From Nectonema munidae (Eukaryota > Nematomorpha > Nectonematoida > Nectonematidae), in the NCBI GenBank assembly GCA_030549495.1, contig JAUIRK010000700.1, forward strand, positions 1-64,000: a stretch of DNA of 64,000 nucleotides. The letters are read 5' to 3'. Below are positions 36,700 through 49,199 of the stretch, piece after piece. Below the pieces are notes generated by a model, which searched no databases, was not told the origin of the DNA, and saw nothing but the letters and a program-made list of their open reading frames with translations. Positions within the stretch are counted from its first letter, which is position 1. Each line of letters starts with the position of its first letter. Both the position numbers and the translations under genes were made by a program.

Positions 36700-37705
36700 G
36701 AACAACTATACTCAAGATTCCAAATTTTGATCTTCCTAAATTTCTAGAAACTCAATGAAGTTTGCTCTCTATTAAATTGGAAGTATTCAGCCAAGAATTA
36801 CTGATTATTTTTACTGGCTTAAGGAAATCATAAAGGTTGAGTGGTATGAAATTTAAATTTATTATAAAAAACATATAAATTGACAAAAATATTTGTTTTT
36901 TATATCAAATTATTTATGCATTAAACGTTTCCAACATTTATCTAATTTTATACGAATTTGTTATTTAACCTCATGCACCAAATTTTATGATTTTGAATAT
37001 TGCTTAACTAATTATAATATTTCTAATTAACTACCTTACATCGTCTCTTTAATATGAATGATATAGAAAAAATAAAATTAAAAAGCCTAATATTAATATA
37101 TTCGATGATTGTACTAAAGAAAACAACTTAGAAATAAAGAACACCAAATAAATTTTTTTGATCATGATTGATTACGTTGTTGCGTTGCGATCAAAATTTC
37201 GATCTCATACCTATAATAAAAATCGCTTTGGAAATTGAAATTTTGGAAAAATTGCTTTTTCTTCTGTGAAGAAGAAGAACAAGAAAATTTCTTTTCAAGC
37301 AGTAAACAAAAATATAAATAAGAAATTTGAAATCAAAACAGGTGTAATAAGAATATAGCATACATATGTAAATTAACTAATAAATAAACAGATATCCTTT
37401 GACGGTCCGTTTAATTTTTATTAACTTTTCGGGGATTTTGATAGAAGGGAATATAATTTTCGCGAATTTTAGTTTTCAGAGACTTTGAATAGGAACCCCT
37501 TTGTTAGTAGTGAATACATTAGGATTACGTTGATAATTTTGTTGTTATAGGGTTAGAGCAGAAGAATTTTTGCAATAAGTTGGAAACTTTTACATCTCGT
37601 GTTTTTGTTTACACGGAGCAGCTTTGATGGAAAGACGTTGCTTTGTAAATTTAATACATTTTAATATTACCACATGTTCTCTTTAGGTTATACTTAGTGT
37701 GATCA
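36700..37705. other. Gene-free AT-rich stretch
   Basis: No reading frame or repeat was recognised. Confidence 0.4.
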
Positions 37706-37709
37706 AAAG

Positions 37710-39500
37710 ATGGACTACTCTCTTTTACTGGAAAACAACTCCATAAGAAGAAAATATAACGATGGAGTTAAAAAGAGATTTGAAAAACTAGAAAAAGAAG
37801 GAAAAACAAAATGGAAAACTTTTAAAAACGTGATTGTGAAAACCGCAAAGAAAGAAATTCCTGTTAAGAAAATTCAAAAAAATCAAGAATGAATGACTGA
37901 AGAAATTCTTCATTTAATCAATGATTGCTGGAACCATAAAAACAAAAACGCAAAAAATATCATGAACTTAATTCAGCTATAAAAGAAAAATGTGGACAGG
38001 CTAAAGATATATGGTTAAATGCTAGATGCCTTCAAATTGAAAAATACGTAAATTCTGATGCAAAAGAAGTGCACAAAAATCTTCGCCAATTATATGCAAA
38101 AAAAGGCCTGCAATGCTACAGGCTCTAAAGATGGACAAATCATTTTAGAGAAGAATGCTATTATGTACAGGTGGCAGAAATATATTACTGAACTGTTCAA
38201 CGATGAGAGAGGAGCACTACCAGTTATAAAAAATGAAAATGGATGTCTGAGAATTCTTCAGTCTGAAGTTCGAACTGCCTTAAACAAATTAAAAAATATA
38301 GGACTAGATGAGATTAGTATCGAATGCATTAAACGTTTAGAAAACTTTGGAATTGAAAAACTCACAGATATCATTAACGAAGTCTATAATTCAAGAGTTC
38401 CCAAAAAAACCAGGCGCAATTTTGTGTGAACAACATAGAACCATTAGCATATTGTCTCATGTTATTAAAATAGTTTTAAAAATTTTGATGACACGCGCTA
38501 AAACAAAAATAAAATCCCATATTTCAAAGGAGCAATGTGGTTTCGTAGAAGACTGCTGAACGAAAAATGCTATTTTCATGATTCGAATGATAGCAGAAAG
38601 ATTAATCGAGATGAGAAGAGATATATATGTGTGCTTTGTTGATTGCATGAAAGCTTTGGATTCAGTAAAACACGAAGAACTGATAAAAGTTTTAGATGTT
38701 GGATTAGATGGAAAAGACATTAGAATACTTAGAAATTTATACTGGAATCAAAGTGCTGCGATACGAATAGGCGAAGATATCGGTAGTTTTGTGAAGATAA
38801 AGAAAGGGATCAGACAGGGGTGTGTTTTCTCTTCAGACTTGTTTAACATCTATGCAGAGAATATTATAAAAGAAATAGAAGACTTACAAGGACGCAGATA
38901 ATACCGTTTTAATGGCTGCTGATAATGTAAAGGATTTCCAGACGCTTGTGAACAAAGTAGAAGTAGAAAGCAAAAAAATGGGTGTAACAATTAATCAGAA
39001 AAAACAGAGTGTATATGGTTTTCACAAAGAAGAAATTTGCACCTATTTTGGACCTTCAAATTGATGGAAAGAAAAAGCTGAAAGCTTCAACTACTTGGGA
39101 AGTCCAATGGCAAATGCGATAAAGAAATTCAGCGAAGAAATGGCATAGCAAAAAAATACATTCTGGAATATGAAAACTAAACTCAGAGTAGCTATCTGCT
39201 ACAGAAATGTGGTTTTTAAGAAGAATGATGCGGATTCCTTGGGTGAGCCATACGAGTAATGACAGCGTTCTGTAGAAAGCAAGAAAAAGAAAATTACCAC
39301 TCTAAGCGTAATTAGACAGAAGCAATTGAGTTTCTTGGGTCATGCATTCAGAACCATGTCTTATCGCAAAAATTGAAGGAAAACGGAAAAAACTAAAATG
39401 GACACTACGGTTCTACTAGACGCTGCTGAAAATAGAGAGTAATAGCATTATCTAGTCGCCATCGTCACGTGATATGGCACTTGAAGAAGAAGAAGAAGAC
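37710..39500 (+). pseudogene. RTE-type LINE reverse transcriptase relic
   Basis: Frames at 37710-37892, 38058-38429, 38347-38559 and 38578-38901 carry, in order, an N-terminal Lys-rich linker, LFNDERG and LRILQSEVRTALNKLKN, GLDEISIECIKRL, HRTISILSHVIKIVLKILM, EQCGF, and KNAIFMIRMIAERLIEMRRD. They end with CFVDCMKALDSVKHEEL and KKGIRQGCVFSSDLFNIYAE. After 38900 YADNTVLMA takes the place of the catalytic YADDTVLMA, and SFNYLGS and RQKQLSFLGHAF follow. The set is that of RTE-like non-LTR elements. The endonuclease is missing. The end is a GAA-rich run (39485-39502). Many stops and frameshifts are present. Confidence 0.8.
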
Positions 39501-39918
39501 GAAGTGTGATCAAAAATCTCACATTTGAGTTTTACAATTGTGCTCTTTATGTTATCTACAATTTATTACACGATTGATCTTTTTGATAGTATGATTAGTT
39601 AATGAAAACAAATTTGTATGCTCTAACTATGCTATTCACGCCAAACTTTGCAATTCTTTCGTGTCAAAAAAGAGGGTTTGAAAATCAATACTAATATTAT
39701 TATTTTAATAGTGTAGTAAAGTTAATTTTTACTAACTGTAAAGTTAACATTTCTAACTAAAAATTTGTAAGTAGTTATAACAACATTCTTTGATAAGTAA
39801 ATTTGTTATTTTATTTTTATGAAATATATAGATGGCGTTAAAATGTTGGCATTAATTCCTATATATTACTAATTTCATAAAATATCTTATTTTACATTGT
39901 CGTATAGATATTTATTGA

Positions 39919-40421
39919 TAGACCTCGTTTATCCGACACTCCAAAATTAGCTAACCAACACAATTCTGACTGTAACTGATCTTATTTCGGCATTTGCTCA
40001 TTTATTTTAAACATGTGTGTCGAGTTTGTTAATCCGACAAACAAAATATTAAACATTTATTTTTTATGATACATCTTTGAGATTAAGTCTGAGATAGTAC
40101 TTGTTCACAAAGGAAGTACAATATTTTCCATATGTTTCTCAATGAATTTTAGTTTAGATCTAAAGATAGTACATTGACGACGCACTAGTTTCTTTACATT
40201 TCCCATCTCTTTGGTGTAGGATAGAAGTTGAAGTATCAAAGATTTTTTTCAAATTAAAAATAATTATTATATACACACTCATTCAATAAATATAACATTT
40301 AGAGCTTGAGGTATTGATTCTTTATAAATTTAATATACTGGTAGAAAAATAGTTAATCCGACTATTCAAAATTCGATAAGAATATGTGTGAAACGAACAG
40401 TGTGGGATGAACAAGCTCTGC
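39919..40421. mobile_element. Candidate Tigger-like MITE
   Basis: AGACCTCGTTTATCCGACACT at 39920 resembles the reverse complement of the sequence ending at 40420 (AGAGCTTGTTCATCCCACAC). Inside, TTAATCCGAC is repeated. The ends recall CAG...-type Tigger termini, but the match is only about 15 of 21 and the TA duplications are unclear. Confidence 0.4.
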
Positions 40422-40746
40422 AATATATAAACCATATTTTTCAATGATAAATAAAAGAGTTTTTTTAATGCTTATTTTTTATTATATTTGTCGATTTATT
40501 CAAATATTTATATCCAAAAGTTCTCTCCATTTTTTAACTTTAATCAAAATTTAGATTTGTCCAAATTTTCGTATATGATTTTATTTTTTTTGTTTTACTG
40601 ATCTAAAAATTTTTAGAATTTCACTTTTCGATAATTAGTAGTTTATATCGAAATTATTAACATTAAATAGTAAAATATCTAACTTATATAAGTAAAATAA
40701 CACAATCAATAGTATTTATAATTTACAAATGGTTTAGTATAATTAC

Positions 40747-41923
40747 CAGGGCGAGTAAAATGTCAATAAAGTCAACTTTTATTTCCGTTTAGCAAAAACT
40801 CTTTGAAGAAGATCTTTACTTGTTTAGTCTAAAAAAATTTGAACTAATTTCATATTTTTAAGTCAATCAAAGTCAATTTTTCGAGTTTAGGTCAATAAAG
40901 TCAATTTTTATATTTAACACTTTTTGATTCAATGTGCCTAAAATTGTTATAAGCGATACATACAAGATTTCTTCTTTATATCAACACTTCCACAATAGTT
41001 GGGCTTTTTTTCATCTAATAAAAGGTTTTACTGTAAACTTTGCCTGACTGAGGTTAAACATGAAGAAATTTTTTGTAAGACAAATTTTTGTTTTTGACAA
41101 ACGCGGTTACATACGATATATCCGCTGCAGAAGTTATGGAATTTTATTCCCAAACTTTTTTATCATTGCATGTTTTTCACATCTTTTACCCAAGTTAACT
41201 TTAAAAGTTCAGTTATGCTGCAAAATTGTAGATTACCGGCATTAAATCATTCAAAATTAGTAATAGAAAAAGACGTTCTCTTTTCAAACCTATCGGCAAC
41301 ACTTCACTTCCTATTGTAACGAAATTGAGATATTGGTTGCAAGCAGCAAAATATTTTCATTAAAATCTTCTAGCAGTGAAGAAATTAATGATGAAGATGA
41401 TGGAATTTTATTGCCAAATATCAAGAAATTGATAAAAAAAAAAAGAAAATCTGTGTCAAAACTTGCTAACAATAATTAGAGAATATTCACAATTCATTGA
41501 TTTAGTTGGAAAAAGTCAACATGAGACTTTTTCAGTTGAAGATGCCTTTACTTGTTTCAACATTATTTCATTTAAGACGAATGTGGTCTTAAAATTTATC
41601 TTAAAAATAGATTCAAATAAATGAAATCAATAAAATCATGAATATGGAAAACTCTCAAATCTCTCAGAATACTTATCCCAAATTACAAAATTGTCAAGTT
41701 TTAACTTTAGAAGTAGAAAGATCTTTTTCTAAACTGAAATGATCGAATTTTAAATCAGAAAATGTCATTAATTATATGTTGTTGTATTACAAAGTCATGG
41801 ATTCTTTGAAATTATTTTCAATACTTTCTCTAAAGTGTTCATAGTTGTTCAATTCAATGAAATTTTAAAAAGTCAATAAAGTCAATTTTTTCCAATTTTT
41901 TGAGTCAATTTTTCCTCGCCCTG
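40747..41923. mobile_element. Internally deleted hAT element, copy 2, intact ends
   Basis: It starts CAGGGCGAGTAAAATGTC and ends CTCGCCCTG. A perfect 8-bp target duplication (ATAATTAC at 40739-40746 and 41924-41931) proves the insertion. It is 1177 bp. It keeps a short transposase remnant on the plus strand (FFIIACFSHLLPKLTLKV near 41159, like HISCFAHLIPNC of the longer element) and the dimerisation remnant VERSFSKL near 41720. It matches 29790-30779 over its whole length apart from a block of about 190 bp (roughly 40940-41130) missing there. Confidence 0.9.
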
Positions 41924-42237
41924 ATAATTACTTTTATCGTAGAAAAAATTCACCATTACATCAGTTATTAGTAATTGTTGAGATTACTAGTTTAAATACC
42001 TGAGATTAGCATATTGACTTTTAAGTGACTTAACTAACAACCACTTTTTAATCCTTTTGTATAACAAATCTTTTCTTTTGTAACTTATTTACTTCTTCTC
42101 ATTTGCGTGAAAGTAAAGATATATAAATAGCAAAGTGATTTTTTACACGCGGCTAAGCTTTGCGATTTGCTTAATTTCTCGAAATATCTTTCATTATAGC
42201 AAATATGATATGGCATCCTATAATACACAGTTATAAC

Positions 42238-42840
42238 CAGGGCAATCAAAAGTCAATAAAGTCAACTTTTGTTATAAATAAAAATACATTTTATGAAAGC
42301 ATTTTTTTGTTTTTTTAATAAAAAATGACTAATTTAAAGTTATTTTTTATACCAATAAAAGTCAATTTTATTTTAAAAGTCAATAAAAGGCAATTTTTAG
42401 GTAGGTTTTGTTTTTTGATTATTATTTTATTCAAAGTAACAAAAAATATAGTTTTATTAAAAAATAATAATTTTAAAAAATTATACAATTATGCTTAAAA
42501 GCTCTAAAAGTAATTCTATGAAAATATCACTCATTATTACAAAATATCCAAACGAGTTTATCACAAAGCAAAGACAAACTTTTTTGCAAGTTATGTTAGG
42601 TAGAAGTAAAACACGATAAAACTTTTTTTATTGAAAGTCACAGAAAAACCCAAAAAACATCTTAAAGATACTGATGCCAACAGCAGGATTGAAAAGTTTT
42701 CCACTGATACTACTTCCGATGACTTCAAAAAGAAATTGATTACAGCTTTCCTAGAAGCTAATTTTCCATTGCACAAACTTTGCCATTTGAGCATTGTTTC
42801 ACTTTTTCATAACTTAACGCAAACTCTGACTTAACCTTTC
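42238..42840 (+). mobile_element. 5' part of a third CGGBP1-like hAT
   Basis: GTTATAAC precedes CAGGGCAATCAAAAGTCAAT, again with repeated AAAGTCAA words. A broken frame follows with FFIESHRKTQKH (zinc-finger end) and KKLITAFLEANFPLHKLCHL, matching LIRCFLEANIPLHNLSHP of the 33227 protein. The element stops being recognisable after about 42840, so the 3' half is lost. Confidence 0.7.
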
Positions 42841-42849
42841 TACAACTTT

Positions 42850-45800
42850 TATGGGACGGTCCATTGACAGCTCCTTAAGATTGCTTCCACTTTTTGGATC
42901 TTTCTATAAAGCTGAAGTGAAGACTGCCTTCCCTTTTTAGAGTTTGTGGCATGAACGAAAGGTAATTTTTTATCACATTTTTTCATCCAGGAGTTTAGGG
43001 AAAAAGCCTTCATATACTTCTCACAGCTTAGAAAGAGCAAGTATCTTTCTCTCACTACATAAATGCAAGGGGACAGGAAAAAATATAGTAAGTAGAAAAT
43101 GGGAGATTTTTGTGGAGTAATTGCAAATATGCCACATAAATTTGCCAAGATTAATTAAAAATTTGGGAAATTGTTTCTTCATTATCGGCAAAAAGAGCAT
43201 TTCCATCATAGATACACACACACACACACACACACTGCACTGTATATTCACAAATATTCATTTAAAAAGATTTTTTCCCAAATTGCTTAGAGATTTTCTG
43301 CTCATGATTGCATAATCCTAATCCCTTGTCTCTCTTCTTGAAGAAGTGATGACATGTAAAAATGATATTCATCACGACTCCGTATAAAACTTGTCATTTT
43401 TTCGCAATGTACAATCACTCTGATGAAAAAGGCAGCACGCTCTTATAATCATCCTATAAAAGTTAATATACATGTTTATTTAAAATCAATTAACTCTTCA
43501 CACTCAATCCAATCCATTGTTCTTTTGTTCTTTATGGCTTTTCGCACAAAAAAACACTTGATGATGGTAATGATAACCTAATCTCACTATGAATGAAAAA
43601 GAATCTAAAAGGAGTAAGAAATTTTTGATGGAACACAAAATGTTGAAAATAAAGAATTCCGTTTAGTAGATGGGGGCGCCATTAGCAGGAAAATTCTACT
43701 TCAAGGATATTTGACCTTTCGAAATATAACCTTATATTCTCTTTCTACATCATAGATATACAATATTAGCTATATATATAATATCTCTGCTCAATTTAGA
43801 TAACGATACAATTCTACCTATGGATGATAATTTGGCCTGAAAGTGATTAGGCCTATATAGAATATTTGGCCATTAATTATTTATATTCACATTTTTTTTA
43901 GCAAATTCAGCTTCTGTCCAATTAGGTTTCAAGACAATTTTCACCACAATTTATAAATTTATTCGCTTTTTCAAGATAATTCAGTCCAAAGAGAAGTCAA
44001 AATTTCTTGAGATAATTAAATCTTCTCGCCCAATTTTTAAGCGTCTAAAGCGATTTTTTTAATTAATTCGATTTTTTCTTGCTATTTCAGTGCATATAAT
44101 TTTTCCTAATTTTCTAAATGAACGTTTACTTTCTATTTTTTTTAAAAAAAATACTTTTTTGTCTCTTACAATGTTTTTTTTCTTCATTAAACACAGTTTG
44201 TTGATCATTCTTACTTTCTTTAAGGTTAAATAGTCAAAATTTAAATTCCTTCTTTGCAAAGGAATAATAGTTTAGATTTTAAACGAGTTTAATTTCGCCG
44301 CCTAAAAAAATCACTACTAAATTTTTTTCTTAAAAAAACAACTTTTTTTTGCGTATCAATAGAATAAATGATTCTTTTTATTTTTAATATAATTATTATT
44401 AGTCAAAATACAAAAATATCTTTATTCAAAAAAAAAAGTTCAAAATTAGAACGCTATAAAAAATTTGTTTTTTTTACGAAACTCGATTTTTTTTAAAAAA
44501 AAACATCAAAACATAACAAAAAATACGAATGTAAATAAAATAAAATAATGTAATAAATAATAAGTATATAAAAAATGGAGATATAAATATACGAAATTCA
44601 CTTTGACACATAATTCCTCACTTTAAAGAGTTTTATAAATGTTAAAATATATATAAAGAACAATTTATAACATTTATTTGTATATGCGTAAATAGGAGAG
44701 TATGCTTTTTGGAGTCTCTCCGCGGTATCCGGGTTTGAGAATGAAGAGGAGCGAAGAGTCTACAATAGACAAAAATTATCGTAAATATTTGATTGAAAAT
44801 CATTCATCCAATCCAAATTTATGAATAAAAAAGGATCATAACCATTGGACAAAACGATTTTTTCACAAAAGACTTACATTTACTATCCGAACAAATACCC
44901 ATTTGTTGGGTCTAGTTATACTAAGTACTTATGTCTTATTGATCAGGATTTTTTAAGGCTTGTTAAAAATCAAACTAACTTTATTTAACCTACCTGTGAA
45001 TTGATTCATTTTAAAAAGGAGTAACATAAAATTTACACACACCACCTATCTACCTCTTTTTTCAATCGTCTAATCATATTTTCCATTTAAACATCTTTAT
45101 AAAATTTTCCTAGTAATCTTTAAATAATCAATTATTTAAAAAATATTATTTCAGTTTAAAAAAATATAATTTTATTATAAATTTTAAAATTTGATTTATT
45201 TGCAAAAATTCTTCAATTCATTTTCTTCAATTTTGTATAAGATAAATCTAAAATGTCAAAAACGTAAGGTAATAATAGGAGTAAAAAATATTTATTAATT
45301 AAAAATAAAAATCAAAATTATAATGAAATTTAAAAAAAAAATTTTTTTTGTTAATTTCCCTCCTGTAGTTTCAAAATTCCGCCAAAATGTTTAGAAATTC
45401 CACGACCCTTTCCATACACAAGATTAAATTTACAAATGTTCTCCAATATATAAATGTGGGTTATGACTTTTTCAACTTTCCAATGAAAATATAACCTTAT
45501 AATCTTCTAGGACTTGATAAATTACAGTTTAGAAGCAAATTCTCACTTGCTTCATCGGTTACAAATATTAACATGGTAACTGTCCTTTAGCATTAAAATT
45601 AAAGCCTTTTATCTCTTATCAGCGAATTCTACCCCACAGAATACGTCACAGTGCTTATGTTAATTGCAGTACCTCAATTTTCTCTTCGATTTTCTCTGAT
45701 CAATCTCCTCTTGTACTTCTCTGGAAACAGTTCAACACACGGAACTTCGATTCAAATCTTGATGCTTCATAGTCTCACCTCACCACTCAATGAAATAATA

Positions 45801-46450
45801 ATTTGTTCACCCACTTTCCTCACAATATGCAGTATGTCTTATAACCAATTTCCAACAGTCATATGATCATGGTATAAATAAATTGTAATAAAAAAAATTC
45901 TTTATCATAATGGAAGAATACACTTTAGTATAAAGGTTAAAAGGCATAAACTTACAAATTATAAAAATAAAATCATCGCGGAAAAATAAAAAGATATTTA
46001 TGTAATCAATAGATCATCATAAGTGGTTATTTGCAGCATTAAGACATTTGAAAGCGGCTTCCTTAAAATTTCGGATAAGAAATGATTTAATGGAACGAAT
46101 TAAGTTCTCAACCGATTTTTCATTTATAAAATTGTTGTTGACTCAATAAAAAAACTTTGAGACCTAATTTTGAATCGCAACCCATAGGGTTAAAAGAACT
46201 GAATATACAAAAAGAAATCGATTTACAAAAACTGCTTTTTATAACTGCCTTCTTTTGTAATTAGAAAAGATTGGTCGTAATTTTATTTACTTAAAGTGGG
46301 TAAATCATATTTTTTTATTTTTTCAATAAAAAGTTTACATTTCCATAAATTGATATAGAGAAGATGGATTCGCCAAAATAAAATTAGAAAAAATTTCAAT
46401 ATTTCTATCATATTAAGAACATAATAATGAGGTTAGATAAATTACCTGCT
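42850..46450. other. Gene-free AT-rich stretch
   Basis: A (CA)11 run is at 43212-43233. A GC-richer segment at 44696-44765 (GGAGTCTCTCCGCGGTATCC) has no match I can name. The interval lies downstream of the BH3 exon on its strand and may contain its 3' UTR. Confidence 0.4.
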
Positions 46451-46452
46451 TA

Positions 46453-46784
46453 CTACATCAAAGTCACGATTTCAAGAATGAATTGCAGAGTGGATAGGAG
46501 AAAAGCCCGAACAGGCGGAGACGAAGTGTAGAGAGAAGAGATATGTGAAGGTACCCAATTTCGATGCTGGTTTTCAAAATCGTCTGCAATGCTCCGCAGT
46601 TTTCGACCAACATTCCGCGGAGTATTTTCCTTTTCTTGACTTATCCTTATCAAATCGGGCAAATACTTAGAACTTCTCGGATCTCTTCCTTGATTGGACG
46701 TCAGTAGATTTGTTGTTGAATTCTTCAAATTGGGTGATCTTTTAAGAGCAGTCTGTTTGTAACTTTTTCTCAAATTTCGATTGG
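46453..46784 (-). CDS. Putative BH3-only (BMF/BIM-like) protein, terminal exon
   Basis: A likely host gene. The exon is preceded by a good acceptor (CTAAT branch-like sequence, TTTTTACATGCTTAG at 46785-46799) and ends with a stop at 46453. It encodes about 110 residues without Met, so upstream coding exons are required. Residues in VGRKLRSIADDFENQH (plus coordinates about 46567-46614) fit the BH3 signature (hydrophobic-x3-L-x2-I-[GA]-D-x-F) and align with vertebrate BMF (IARKLQCIADQFHRLH) and BIM (IAQELRRIGDEFNAYY). A hydrophobic C-terminal segment (VRAFLLSTLQFILEIVTL) follows, as in BIM and BMF. BH3-only proteins trigger apoptosis by binding Bcl-2 proteins at mitochondria. A matching phase-1 donor (CAG/GTATGA) lies at 47079/47078. 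The function is inferred from the motif. Confidence 0.65.
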
Positions 46785-46799
46785 CTAAGCATGTAAAAA

Positions 46800-48015
46800 T
46801 ATTAGAATATAAGAATTTTCATTAAAAAAATTAAATTTCAAATTGTAAGAACATCCATTAGACAACACAACTCAACTGCATGGATACCTTTTCAAAGTTT
46901 CAATTAATTCTTAAAACAGTTTACTTTGACTAGTGGAATTATTAATTAAAGCCTTCAAATCATTGCTACCTTTTGGATCACAAATTATTATCTTGGGGAA
47001 AAATAGGTTTCTCTGAGCTCATGAATAAGAAATCAAAGAAGCAAGAATGATCGCAAATGCTAGAAGAAGAGATCATACCTGTTTGTTTGTCAAAGCTTAA
47101 GCGCTCTTTTGAGAAAATATTTTATAACTATCAATTGCATCGTTCTCATAAGAATATTCTTATTTTATGCTAAGAAAATTTAAAAACTTCGTAATTGCTT
47201 TTATCTACTAAAATAGTTTCTATCTTAATATATTTTAAAGAAGAAAAATAATTTATACCTTCTATTATTTTAACCAAAAAAAAAACTCAATGATTTTTAT
47301 TATCATTTTTAGTTCTAATTTGTATAATTTTTAAAACTTTTTTGTTATTTAGCAATTTAATTTTGTCTTTTTTAAAATTAGAACTTTTTTTTGAAATCCG
47401 ATTTTTTCTCTTTACAATTCTATTTTGTCCAATTTAAAATTTATTTTTTTCCCAATTCAAATTTGTCTTTTTGAGATTCCATTTCGTCATTTTGCAAATT
47501 TATTTTGTTTGTTTCAATTCTTATTTGTCTTTTTTCAATTCTGTTCTTTTTTAAAAATCTATTTTAATCTCCTTGCATTTAAATTTCGTGCTTTTACGAT
47601 CCTATTTCCTCTTTTTAAAATCTGTTTCGTATTTTTGAAAAGCTATTTTCACATTTTGCAATTCTAATACGTCAAAATAGAATTGAAAAAGGAAAAATTA
47701 GAATTACAAAAGAATAACTTCCAATTGAAAAAAGACTAAATGGAACTAAAAATGTTATATCCCTTTCATCATGTTATTTTTTAGGATAAAGATTCCATTA
47801 TCCATGCTTCATTTAAAAAAATTTAACACTAACACCGATTTTCTAATCCAGGTATTTTTGAAAGAAAATATTCAACTGGATAAATTTATATATTTTAAAT
47901 TTTCATTTGTGCTCTAACGCAAAAAGTAATTTCATGCTTTTAAGGGAAGATTTTTTTTCCATTTTGTCTTTATAAATTTCACCTCTTCACGCTTTTCTGC
48001 TTAGCAACTATAGTT
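46800..48015. other. Probable intronic/upstream region of the BH3 candidate
   Basis: On the minus strand a consensus donor at 47078 follows an open frame (KERLSFDKQT), giving a 294-bp intron in phase 1 to the exon at 46784. The start of that upstream exon was not found. 47420-47670 is a T-rich stretch of repeated words such as CAATTCTATTTTGTC. Confidence 0.4.
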
Positions 48016-48019
48016 TCCA

Positions 48020-48730
48020 AAGACGGCAAAGACAAGTCATTGCGTCGTTCTCGATCAAGTCTCGGGAAGAGATCACCGATAGATTGGATACAATGGAAAA
48101 AATTTCAACTATCCTTACTGGGTTAACTAAAAAGAACTTTATTCTTTGGATCTTGAAGATACCAAGAAAGATATTGCAAGGATCAGATCCAACACCATCT
48201 CAAGATTATGATCACGCAGATTTAGTTTAGCCCTCGCTAATTTAGTTTAGCCAGATATCACTTGACCAGATTTAATTCTGGAAAGAAATGTTCACCAGAT
48301 ACCACTTGTCCTGGGATGCCGGCGATAAACAAATTATTCCATCGGGTTTCCCTCTCTTAACAGCCAGCGCCTGATCACAAATTCTTTCGCCAACAACTCT
48401 GCTTCCAAGTGCCAGGCAAAAGGAAGCTTCTTGAGGGCGCTGTGAGACTTTGCAAATGCGCCTGAGATGGCCCACTCTCTCCAACTGATCCTGTTCTTAG
48501 ATTTCTTCGTGAAGAACAAGCAGATAACTTCTAGTTAATTGGTGGTATTTCTACATTATCGCATGATTGAGTTTCTCAGGACAAACTGTTGCTAGATTCT
48601 CCTACACCTGTTGCTATGATTGAAGAGCCGCTCCTTAACAACGATGATATCTCTCTTCCGTAACTTCCTCCTCCAACAAAAAAGGACATACTGGCGGAAA
48701 TGGTGGACAAGCTAATCTTCTCTAATTGTT
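48020..48730. other. GC-richer, degenerate coding-like segment of unknown origin
   Basis: Base composition rises here and plus-strand frames contain pieces such as LEDTKKDIARIRSNTIS, PSLNSQRLITNSFANN and QAKGSFLRAL, broken by many stops. Minus-strand frames of 60-70 codons overlap it. It looks like an old coding relic, but I cannot name the family. Confidence 0.3.
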
Positions 48731-49084
48731 ATTTTTAAATTTTGCTTGCCTAAATTGGTCTAGTTACAACTTAGAGCCAAAAAATATAATTAATTGGAAA
48801 AAGTCAAAATAAAACTAAAAATATTAATTTGTATCTTGTGTATTGTGCGACGATAAAAAATTAAGCAAGTTTGTATACTATCCAAATAGTAATAATAATT
48901 TCTTTATTTTCAAAAGTTTCACAAAAAGGAATCACAGGTAGTATAAACAATTAGTGGATCGATATATAATTGATAAGCGCAATAAATATATGGGAAAAAC
49001 ACAAGAATGACTTTTGGTGATCGGTATTGAAAGGCCAAAATAGCCGCAAGTTAATTAAAGCCAGCTTTTCTAGCCCTTAGACAA

Positions 49085-49193
49085 GTTTTAATTTCACTCA
49101 TTATGAGCATATGTTATCGTCTTCAAATGTTATCTTCGATATCAATCTAAAAGTATTGATTTCCAAATGTGCGTTCCAGAAAAAGTTGATTAA
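49085..49193 (-). repeat. Unclassified dispersed repeat, copy 1 (partial)
   Basis: TAATTTCACTCATTATGAG through CCAGAAAAAGTTGATTA is shared with the copy at 50491-50715. Only the part matching the second half of that copy is present here. Confidence 0.7.
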
Positions 49194-49199
49194 TCTTCA

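Noticed and set aside
48272-48519. Minus-strand frames as an upstream exon of the BH3 candidate
   Set aside because: They overlap a degenerate coding-like segment on the other strand and show no phase-1 donor linking to 46784.
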